NCBI GenBank assembly: GCA_003260075.1
Contig: QLIY01000001.1
Span: 124,001 to 188,000 of the forward strand
From: Phallusia mammillata
Lineage: Eukaryota; Chordata; Ascidiacea; Phlebobranchia; Ascidiidae
Reading direction: 5' to 3'
Length of the DNA: 64,000 nt
In this document: piece by piece, positions 35,401 to 47,400 of the stretch
Layout of the letters: each line of letters starts with the position of its first letter
How positions within the stretch are numbered: the first letter of the stretch is position 1
Made by a program: the position numbers and the translations under genes
The notes under the pieces: model-generated
What the model saw: only the letters and a program-made list of their open reading frames with translations
Databases searched by the model: none
What the model was told of the DNA's origin: nothing

Positions 35401-38400
35401 AAGCAAGCAGACGCGAGCGCGCACACAAACGCTCGGCAGAACGACAGTCGCGTTACAGTAGAACCAGCACTACTGTAGTGTATTTATAACACGCAACCCG
35501 CTCAGCTAATCAACGTTTGTGGGTCGCGTTCAAGTCGCTGAAGTGTTCTTGACAGGGCAATATGAAATTCTCCTGACTAAAAAGGTAAGTTTGTAACTTT
35601 TTTTCCTTATGTTTTCAAAGTTTGAAAGCCTTTGTTGTTTGATTCAGTGCGAACTAGTGTATAGTGCCTGCTGAAAATCTTTGTCAGACAATCATTTAAC
35701 TGTTATAATGATAATACAAAAAGCTTAATAATTTTATGTGATGTTTCGCTGTTTTATTGATCAAATTTACTACTTATATCTTGTTTTGAATACGTTGTAT
35801 TATGACATTAAGTTATTGTTAAACGGAAAAGCCAGAAACATTGTTGTCGAAGTTGTTGGTTTGATTGAACCATCAACTTCATCGCATCTTGGCACTGTTG
35901 CTTATAGTTTGTGCATGAATTGTTTGACAACAAGCTATGTTGCGCCATTTCGTACGCTCCTGTGTATATTTCCGGCTCTGAATCATTCACCCAAACAAAA
36001 GCTGTAATGCATATATGCTGGTTTACACACCAAGGCGTAGATTTCTTGAAGTACTTTGTGTAACCAACTAAGGTCTAATTGTTGTAAAATTCTAAGTACA
36101 GTAAACCCCGGTTAAATTGGCTTCGGTTAATCCAGATCTTTGTATAATTCAGACAAAACTTAAGGCGCAAATGATTTGTAATGTGGTAAGGCTGAACCTA
36201 ATCGACATCGGTTAATTAGGATTTCGCATAATTTGGACAAATTGTTGGCCCAAACGAGTCTGAATTAACCGCGGTTTACTAAGTTGGCAAACTGCAAACT
36301 AAAGTACAAACATCGGTATATGTAGTCCGTGAACTAAATTCTCCTACATAAACATGCTTCATAATTAATCAAGTGTATAAAAAGCGATGAATGGTTCCAA
36401 ATAAGGATTGTTGGTTTAACCGTTTTATAAATAACGTCGTGTAGTGAGAAAATTATTTGTTGCCGTTTTACCACGATTCATAACAGTCACGATGCTATGA
36501 CCGTAACGCCATATTTGTCCTGCGTGTTTGTTGCAGCTGCCTGGAAGTCCGTTCGCTTTACCGCAACCTTTCTACCGCTCAGCCCCAACCTGCGATATAT
36601 AGACCTTTATTTGACCTCTCGTTGTTATGTTGCGTGACGTGCGTCGGTTAGAGAGGAAACCCCTTCATGGTAACATAGTTGCCGTTGCTGTTTTTGAACA
36701 CAAACGATTCATAACAGTCTGGCCCGCTTACCGCCTTGAGTTAGTGCAATATTCTTGACCGTTTTCCTGTGGCGCATTTTGTCGAAACGTGCGATGGTGG
36801 TTTGAAAAGTGGCTTAGAAAAATAAAAAAAGAATGAACCTCGTTTTTAGGTCACAAAATGTAGCACTTTTTCTCATAAAGAAATAAGTTTGAACCGATAG
36901 ACAAGCGCTCTTGTTTAAAATTATTACACAATTCTAGCGTTCTAGTAAAAAGAATCAAGATAAATATAAAGAAAATGGACTACACATAAAATCAGGTTTG
37001 ATTTCAAAAATCGTTTTCGTTTTCAGCAAGGCTGTGTTGTCTAACTTGATAAACCGTACACAACAATTATATTTTACGTTTTAACCCTTTTACTTTGGTA
37101 CAAGCTGGCCTATAGGAATTACAAATTCATGATATTTTGCTCTTTATCTTGTCGCAGGTTTCTTCGGTGGAGCAACAACGGAAGTGATGTCACAGATAAT
37201 GGGGTGAATCGATACTTGGTGGCTATATTTGGTCATCTCGGTAACATACGCAATGCTATGACGCACAAATGTCGGTCGTCCATTAACCTTATGCGTTTAA
37301 ATGAATAACGGCTTGTTGCAGGTTGACTCCAAGAAGAAGACTTTTACAATTTTGCGACGTTGTTCTTCGCGAAATAAAATCCTATCGGTGTCTGTGTCAA
37401 TTTTGTTTAGGGTTTTCGAAACGCGAAGCGGCGGAAATGTGTGTGTGTGTTGATTGAATATGTGTGTATGTGTGTGTGTTTGAGAGATTGTATGTATTTA
37501 TGATTTTTATTTGATTTATTGTGTAGTGAATAAAGTCTATGTAGTTGTTAACGTTTTGATAAAAGTATTTCACTCTTGTATCAACTTTCAACTAAACAAA
37601 TGTATTTTGTTGTTGCTTCTATAGAGTGGTCGTCTTGTTCTTGGAACAGTCGGTGCTTACGACTGGTCCGGAACATTCACAGTGTACAGCTCCACAACTG
37701 ACCAAGTCCCTGATATTCCTGACTTCGATCAAGTCCGCTCTGTTCTGCCGCTGCGTCCAAAGGAGTCTTATTTAGGTAATTCGGAATGTAACAAGTATTT
37801 TCAAGCATCTCTTTCAGGTCACATTTGTTTCGGGTCACATGTCTTGTTTTAACACTAAGGAATTTGACTGGTTAAACTAACTTCAAAAGTCAAAGAACTA
37901 ATGCAAAGAAAAATAAACCAACGGACTTGAAATGGGACTAGCAATCCATAGTAGGCTTAACGCATACAGGCGTCGTCCCGTCGTTTTCTTCATGCGCAGA
38001 GAATAAAATCAATTAAAAAACAATAAAATCGTCGCAGCATGCAAAAATGAAGCCGCCACATTTATAAATCAGGCTCTTTCCTTTTTACCAATGGCTATTT
38101 AAGCACATTTTCCGGGTAACTGTTTTTGCTAATGAAATTATATTTTCGCAGGTTACTCAGTGACAACAGGTTACTATGATGGAGCAGGAGTGGGAGAATA
38201 CATTGCAGGTGGAGCACCTCGATATCTTCTGGAAGGAGCTGTAAGTTACAATCATTTGTACTACAAAAATAATACAAATAACTTAGGGTTAGGGGCACTC
38301 CATATGTGTCTAGTCTGTTGTGGTTGTGCAGTACTATATTGCACTGACACATGCAATGCTTTTGTTCTTCAGCAATAAGACACGTATCTGTTGCCATCGC

Positions 38401-41400
38401 CGTAAATAAAAAGCGAAGATTCTATTGTAACAGTGAACGTGACTTTGGCTTTGTTTATGTCTACCATAATAACCTTGCATGCTCTTGTGGCTGCTTTTCG
38501 TGGTAAAATGACACGGCAGTGTTTCTATATTGAGATCGATAAAACGTCTCATTAATCAGAAGTGATCTCATATTGTGATCATTAGAGCTCTTGCCATCAG
38601 ACGTCAAACCACCCGTTTAAGTATCCAAAATTGTTTTCACATTTTAGTAGTTGCAAACTTAACGTGGCCAAAACTGATTTAAAAAAAACTAACTCAGGTC
38701 AAATTTTAAAGCAGTTTTAAAAGTTTAAACTAGCTGATTTGTTATGAAAACTAATTTAATCTCATATTAAATGTTGAGTCCTATGTGAAGGCTTGCAATT
38801 GCATTCAACAACAATATGTTATCAGCTGCATACAGTGCACACTGTTTTGACCTATAGGGTCTCATCTGTGCAACTGGTGACGTGAGATCGTACGTATGAG
38901 CTAAATTTATCCTTGTGACTTTTTAGTTTGTTACTCCCAACAAACTGGAGGGCCGTAAGATGGTTACATTAGATCATACGACCAATGTCGTGTCACCAGC
39001 TGCACTGATGAGACTTCTATAGATTGAAACATTGTGCACTGTCTCTAGTTTATGTATTACTCTAATGAGGAAACGTCGGTATAAAAATACGATTGCCAAA
39101 AGAGAAATTTGTAATAATGTACTGGCTCAAGGATTATGTAGAATATGTGATCATTTTTGTCGTTAAGGTTGTGGTTTACCGTCCTAACACTCTGGACGAC
39201 AACAAGAACTTTACCAACTCTCACACGATCAGGCCGCAGTACAACGAACAGGTGAAAAACAAGCAACTTGGAAGTTATTTTGGAGGAACTATTCTCAGTG
39301 CGGACGTGAACGGCGATTCAAAGGATGATTTGCTTGTTGGGGCGCCTCTGTATATCGGCAACAACTTTGACGAGGGTCGCGTCTTCGTATACGTTTCTCA
39401 GCCTTCTAACTCTGTTGCTAGATGGGTGAGCTTTGGAGTGTTGTTTTAAATTTTTAACAGACTGGTAACTTTGACAAGTCTGAAGTCATCCACGTTTTTT
39501 GGGGTGTAGATAAACATATTTAACCTAAGTATAGACATCATCAGTATCTAAAGATATCAAACAGCGCCGAAGAATCGAAATCGTTTCAAACTTTTAAAGA
39601 ATAATTTAAGCAAGTCTTATTCCACAGATAAACGTTTGATCTGTTTCCGTCTCGTGCAATCACAGAAATACAATTACTTTAAGAGCAGTGAGCAAAATTG
39701 GTCGATGTCTAATCCACAGATTAGTGAATTTAAATACTTACATCAAGAATGGGCAATCAACATCTAGGTTTAAAATGTTTAACACTTTTGTTTGACTTTG
39801 CAGTGCTTTTAACTTTGGTCGGTATTTACAATTATCTTGGGGAACATAAACCATACATTATAAACGAATATTGCTCTTCCTGCAGTTTTTATTATAAATA
39901 ATCGATGTTTTGTCGTCCAATGCAAGACCTTCATCAAGATAATGGCTAATTGCAAGACAAATTTCTTATAAAGTTGGATAAATGGTTAATTGAAAGAGTA
40001 ATACTGGTTTATACGTTATGCCTGGCAGTAATAGCTTATATAAAACCATGCAGAATATCCATAACATTTCAACATCTCATTTTTCAGGCATCAGCGAATT
40101 ACCAGCCAATTGAACTGACAGGAGAGCAGAGAGCAGGAGGCAGATTCGGAACATCCATTGCTCTGGCGGGCGATCTCAATGACGATGGCTACAATGACGT
40201 AATAATAGGTGCCCCCCTGACCGAAGGCGACAGAGGAGCAATTTTCGTTTATCACGGAAGTTCAACGGGAGTCGATACTGCGCTGAAACAGGTGTGTGTG
40301 TCATAGAAAAGTTGCTGGGTTATTTATAAAGTTGCTTGATAAATAAAGTTCAGTTTCGACCATTCAGCTGGTTGGAGTCTTTGCACAACTTTACTTCCTT
40401 ATACTGAGCCTTTTCTTTGTCTTTAATGTAGGAGGGAGTTTCTTTTTCAGTGTTTGCGACTCACGGAATACGGAACTATAATAAAGTTAGACGACACACT
40501 ATCCGCAAGCGACATAAAAATTAAGAGTCCTTTGTACAAAATGTGAATCTCCTGAAAAAACAACAACACAACGTGCATGCCTCATTTTAATCTAAGAAGT
40601 ATTTAAACAACAAACATAATATGCTATAGTTAGAATAAGGAAGATAGCACCTGAATTGCATGCAAATAATTCGCGGGAAAAGCGTATATTTGCATGTGAC
40701 AGTTATTTTGTACTCTATCCTTTCTTTAACATTGCATACATGTTTGGCAGGTCATTTTGGCGTCCTCACTAAAAACCAACAACTTGCAATACTTCGGACA
40801 ATCGTTGCAAGGCGGAGTTGACTTGGATGGAAACAATTACCCGGATGTGGCTGTGGGAGCTCCTAAAAGCGACACTGTTGTTATTTTCAGGTAACTAATA
40901 ATCACTCATGCAAATGTCCTTGTTTCTTATGGTTCGTTGCAACTTGCCAAAAAACTCATAAATAACTATTTAATTAAAAGAGTGAAAGTGAGAACCGTAT
41001 TCATTCCTCAGGGACATGTAAAAGTCAAGCAAAGGTCCTGGTATATAGTTTCATTATTACATTCATATAACTCCATTTTTAGCCTCTTTGTCCAATCCAC
41101 TCTTAAATTTCAACAATAGCGTTCTTAAATTGATACCGATTCATTCCTATTATTAGCACACTTGCATTTGCAGGACACGACCGGTTGTGAAGTTCACCAG
41201 CAGTGTCACGTACAGCAAAACTAGCATCGACATCCTGGCTTGTTTCAACACCCCCAACCGACAGTGCGTCAACATCACATCGTGTATCTCTTACACAGGA
41301 AAATCCGTAGAACCGAATTTGGGTGAGTCCGACTTTATGAGCTCTGGCAGCTTCCAATGCATTCGAGGCTTGTTACAATATCAGCATAGAAAGTATACCA

Positions 41401-44400
41401 TAAATTGTATCTACTCTCCGCGTAAACACAGTTATTTAAGTTAATAGTTGCGGTAATAAAGTCTTTGCTACGTTGTATGTTAAGAGAAACTTCCTGATCT
41501 TAGCAGTTTCAATGGCATTCAATAGTGCTGTTATTTATACTTTGTCGAAACCAATAAATTTTCCCAGCCAAATTCTAGAATACTTTACAATTAAAACTCC
41601 TGTTTGCTAAACCAGTGGGTCAAATATTTATTTTGCCCACGTGCTTTTACAATAACATTCACCCCTGTACGGCCAAAAGCTCGTGTTTACCATTACGTAA
41701 ACATGACAGCATATAATGTCATAAAATAGCACATGTTAAAACAGCTTTATGGCTAACTTAAAGTGCCTTCATAGCTTACTGCTGGTCCATGGCCCACATT
41801 TTGTTAACCAGTGACTTAGACAAGTGTTCTGTAGAACCAAGAATAACTACGCTATCCAAACTGTAAACAATTTTATATGTCCACAATGACGTAACACACT
41901 TTTACGGTAGGTTTTAACTTAGTTCGTGCTTTGCAGAAATACTTTACAACACAACAATCGACTCAGTGTTGAACAGGATCGAATTTCGAGCTGCATCGAA
42001 CGCTACAACCGGCGACTCAGTGCATAGTGGAAATGTGACGTTGGTGAAGGACATAGAACAGTGCTGGAGCCGGCTCATCTACGTCAAGGTATAACACATG
42101 CTGTTGGTGTTCAAATAATAAAGGGCCTGTATAACAAACTAATGCAGGAAGTCCGCATATCGCTGTAATCATCGACAGGCGCATGCAATCAATCGCACCC
42201 CCCCCCCTGCTGGAGCCGGCTCATCTACGTCAAGGTATAACACATGCTGTTGGTGCTCAAATAATAAAGCGCCTGTATAACAAACTAATGCAGGAAGTCC
42301 GCATATCGCTGTAATTATCGACAGCCGCATGCAATCAATCGCACTTCCAAAAGCTTGCAAAGGTCACGTAGACATAAATGTATGGCCAAAAATCGTGCGC
42401 TTGATACAGAATGTAAAACAAACCAATGCACCTGAGGATTTTAGGCGACAATTTTTTTCTAGCAAGAATAAAAATTAAATTCCTCCCCTCAACCTACCTG
42501 GTTGGGAACCACTGTTCTAAATCTAGAAGAATGTAGGCCACAGAAAAAATATAAGGCGTGAATGTTGGTTTAGTCTTTCCACGTTACATGACAAAATGGA
42601 ACTTCCGTATAGACAATAAATGAATATACTTCAGGAATCATTTTTGATTAAGAATTTTACGGTACACCAATAACAATGGACTCATGAACCACGGCATATG
42701 CGAGTTAAATGGCACGACTCTGTTTTATGTATTGGATCAGCACTGCAATTTGTACACTTTCATATTATCGATAACAGAATGCATTGCAGACTTCAAGACG
42801 ACTAGTTATTGTGACTTTAAATAAACTATTTTGTTTCTTGTTTTTAGCAAAACATTCAGGACTACACATTTCCCTTAGCAGTAAACATGACTTTCGATTT
42901 GACTGAAGCTCACAAGAGCCTTCCTCTCTCATCAGTCAGAGATCCGTAAGTTGTTTACTTAGATATTATGTTACAACCTTATGAGCACAAACATGAGATA
43001 CCCTAGACATGCGTAATATGTCGTTAGAGCTGATGTAGGTAAGCAGAAATTGCATTGCGTCAATAGCATTAGCATCAAAGAAGTATTGTTGTTTTGAATA
43101 TAGTTACTTGATTGGCTTTAAGTTGCATGTAAAGTTTACAGTTTTAAACAAAGTCTAAGCAAGGACCCTGAAACAATAAACAACCCCCCCCCCCGAGATA
43201 CCCTAGACATGCGTAATATGTCGTTAGAGCTGATGTAGGTAAACAGAAAATGCATTGCGTCAATAGTATTTGCATCAACGAAGTAGTATTGTTTTGAATA
43301 TAGTTACTTGATTGGCTATAAGTTGCATGTAAAGTTTACAGTTTTAAACAAAGTCTAAGCAAGTACCCTGAAACAATAAACAAGCAGACAATTTTAAAAT
43401 GTTTACCAAAAGTTAGCTTCCATAAAAATCATAAATTGTAATACATTTAATAGTTAAAGTTTGCATCCACGGATGTTGAAGATAAATGCTTGAATGTTTT
43501 TGTTTAGATCCATTCCGAATAAGGCTTCCGACCAGACCGAGTTCTCCAAGAAGTGTGGACCTGATAAAGTGTGTAGCTACGATTTACAAGTTGCTGTGGG
43601 AATAACATTGCCATCCAACATTATGCTGTAAGTATGAGTTGCTATAAGCAAACACAATACAACTCCAACAAGTGTAAACAACATCACGCAGTGTGATAAG
43701 TCACGTCAACTTCTGAAATGCAAAGAAAAATAAGTTATATTCGTGAGGTTTAGTTAATTGATTCTCGAAATCGTACCCCCCCCCCACTCCAACAAGTGTA
43801 AACAACATCACGCAGTGTGATAAGTCACGTCAATTTCTGAAATGCAAAGAAAAATAAGTTATATTCGTGAGGTTTAGTAAATTGATTCTCGAAATCGTTA
43901 TGATTTACACCTTTCATAACTTATACCATTATGCCAAGTACGAGCTGCTAGACACACAAACCACAACTGCAACTTAGCTACAAGTAACAAGCACTGCACT
44001 ACTCTGCGTGACAAGTCACATCATTTAAAACAACATTCACTTTGTCAAGAAATGCAAAGAAGACAAAGTGTATTGTTTAACTGCATGAAATTTTGTAACC
44101 AAGAAATTGTAGTTAAATTAAGACCAAAACTTATATTGAAAGAATTATTTTTGTTTTTAAAAATAGTGAAAACGTTGTTCCTTGTAGAACACCACCTTTT
44201 ACAATTCTTTCCAATCGCACCTGTTGAAATATTATTATATTCACAACGGTATAATCAGTAATACAATGCACGAACCAATTTACAGACCCGGTCGAAGTGA
44301 AGATCTGAGCAACAACGGTAACAAGTTGGTTGTAACCCGAGCAACTTCGGTTACTCCAATTGTCGTGAGAGTGAATCTGAGCAACGCTGGAGAAAACCCC

Positions 44401-47400
44401 CCCCCCCACCCGGTCGAAGTGAAGATCTGAGCAACAACGGTAACAAGTTGGTTGTGACCCGAGCAACTTCGGTTACTCCAATTGTCGTGAGAGTGAATTT
44501 GAGCAACGCTGGAGAAAATGCTTTCGATACACAAGTTCAGATCGACTATACATCCGCTCTGAGCTGGACTGTGGTACGTTGCATTGACAACATGTCTTCT
44601 TACAATCAACTTTATAGAGCTCTTCTGGTGATTTTTTTTGTACCGACGTTTGGACGTCCTATACAGGTCGCCTTCAGGTTAAATAGTATTGATCTAAATT
44701 TGTACAATATTCACAAGTTCCAATGGCAAGAAATAAGGCACCACAACAAATGCTTGACAAAAATACTAACATACCTTTCGCCTTTATTAGGCTTCAGACA
44801 CAGCTTAACAATTGTTAACCAAATAACTTTTATCCAATAACTTGACACTTGCGTATTAATAGATGGAGAACATTGAAAGTTCGAACGGTTACAGCCCTTG
44901 TGTGCAAGAGATAAGCGACAAAACCAGGAAGGACAGTAAGGTGCTTCGATACGTTCACAACACAACGCTTGGCAGCATCATGCAGGAAAACGACTGGGTA
45001 TGTTACATAAATAACATCTAACCTTACCACGTCACTAAGGAAGTTTTAGCATTGCTAATTGAAATCCGTGCAGCAGTTGTTCATGTTTGATAACAACAGG
45101 CAAACATTTAAGAGAAAAATTCTAAAACTTTGTACTTCTACCGCAATACATTGTAAAAAAAGTATACAAACTAATATTGTGTCATATGTTAGAACGAAAA
45201 AAGCTAAGCCTGGGAAAATAAAGTATAACCCTGGAACTCAATTCGATTAACCGAAAGAGTAATAAGAAAACTACTAGAAAAATTGGAAAAAAACTTCACA
45301 TGAATTGAACTAATTGATGTTTTTTAAAACAACTTTTTTCTCTGTTTAGTGTTCACCCCCCCCCCCAAAACCAGGAAGGACAGTAAGGTGCTTCGATACG
45401 TTCACAACACAACACTTGGCAGCATCATGCAGGAAAACGACTGGGTATGTTGCATAAATAACATCTAACCTTACCACGTCACTAAGGAAGTTTTAGCTGT
45501 GCTAGTTGAAATCCGTGCAGCAGTTGTTAATGTTTGATAACAACAGGCAAACATTTAAGAGAAAAAATCTAAAACTTCGTACTTCTACCGCAATACATTG
45601 TAAAAAAAGTATACAAACTAATATTGTGTCATATGTTAGAACGAAAAAAGCTAAGCCTGGGAAAATAAAGTATAACCCTGGAACTCAATTCGATTAACCG
45701 AAAGAGTAATAAGAAAACTACTAGAAAAAATGGAAAAAAAACTTCACATGAAAATTCAACTAATTGGTGTTTTTTAAAACAACTTTTTTCTCTGTTTAGT
45801 GTTCATTCGTAATCAAGTTCTCCACCAGCAGCCTCAAGGATCGTGGAAATATCGGCAACGTTCAGATTTCAGTCGAGGCCAAAACGTAACTAATTTATTT
45901 TTCCTTATTCATTTTCACTGATGATGACAATCGTTTTTGTCGAAACGTTTTACTTAACAAAATGTCTACGTCTTATTTTTCATCTCTAGCAATTTAGTTC
46001 TTAGTAAAGTTACTACGTAAGTCCGTGCAGTGGTGGGATTCAGCCGGTTCGCGGTTCCATCGAACCGTCTCACAAAATATTATGAGATCAGCGAACCGGA
46101 TAGCATTACTGGCTTCTGTCAATGGACTTTTTGGAACAAAACCGGCTGAAAAATATGACTTTAGTGATAGAACCGGATGAAAAAAATTTAAATCCCACTA
46201 CTGAGACCGTGTCTTATGCTCCTAAGTAACTAATTCAAATAGGCTATTTAAATACAAGGTTATTTTCGTGGTTTAACTAGAGCTTTTTCTCACCCCGCAG
46301 AGCGTCCGTCAATCAGACTGATGTAGACACCAGCAACAACCTGAGAAGTAACAACTATGACGTAGTGTATACGTCAGCAGCCGATCTTGCAAAGTAAGTG
46401 ACGTAATATGCTGTTGCTAAAGTGACGTCATGTGTTCTTGTTTGGTTGAGGGGGAGGGGGCAGAAACAAACATAAGATAATAGGAAGTCTAATTTTAAAA
46501 GTAGGTGGTTCTCTAAGGTAATAATGGTTTCTCCAAATCTAATTGCACAATAATAAAACCCATTAAAATGCGTCATAAGTAGTAAAAAAGAGAATGACTT
46601 GACAAATTTGCCACCTGATTTTAGATGTGAAGTAAAGTATAGCTATCATTTTTTGGGTAAAAATCTATCTATACTTATTTTATTATCTGTCAATGAAGCC
46701 TTTACCTCTGCATATACAAAACGTACACAGTGTTTAACAGAGGTCAGCAAGGTTACTCGTGTTCACATCTCTGTTTATGGTTTTTTTTCCCCCCCCCCAG
46801 CCTTTACCTCTGCATATACAAAACGTACACAGTGTTTAACAGAGGTTAGCAAGGTTACTCGTGTTCACATCTCTGTTTATGGTTTTTATCAGGAGACTTG
46901 TGCCGGACGAAGCTCGGTTTAATTTCACGACAACAAACGACACTGTGGTGTCTGTACAGGAAGTTGGGAACGGGAGCGCTGATCTTACCATACAATACGA
47001 GGTAAGGCTATATTCAACCACATCTACGTCAAAACAAACGTCTAAATTGCGTCAGCCTAAGTGTAATTGCTCCTATTATTAAACTGTAATAGTGATAACT
47101 AACCTATAGACCAGTGCTTAGTCATTAAGCTTTTGAGAAGATTAGTCATTGCGAATTATGGGTCAGTCTGTTCATCTGATTAATTTTGTGCTTTGTAGGT
47201 TCAAGGCTTAGGCTACGCGAACATACCAGTCTCAACTCTGTCTTTGGACTTTCCCAGCAAGCTTAACAACATAACACACCTGCTGTACCCATTTAAGGTC
47301 GACTGTGTGCCCTCTTCGGTAAGTTGTGTCTTATTTCCACCCATTATGCTTCAAAAGTGGAAAAGTTGTCAATATCAATATAGTTTGAAAACGCAGACAG

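Larger units (their letters stand above)
34397..37624. other. Large intron between cassette and constant region of unit 5
   Basis: The longest intron of the gene. It contains a CpG-rich stretch with a TATA-like box and splice donor (35260-35590), a pogo-like MITE (36099-36281) and a TG-rich microsatellite (37438-37482). No further coding exon with supportable phase was found. Confidence 0.6.

Noticed and set aside
37155-37215. Possible exon after GTCGCAG at 37158
   Set aside because: The frame compatible with unit 5 hits a stop, and the direct junction 34396-37625 already gives the expected integrin sequence.
44408-45444. Extra exons in unit 5 and alternative exon copies
   Set aside because: These are the second members of the C-spacer copy pairs; counting them breaks the phase or repeats identical coding sequence.
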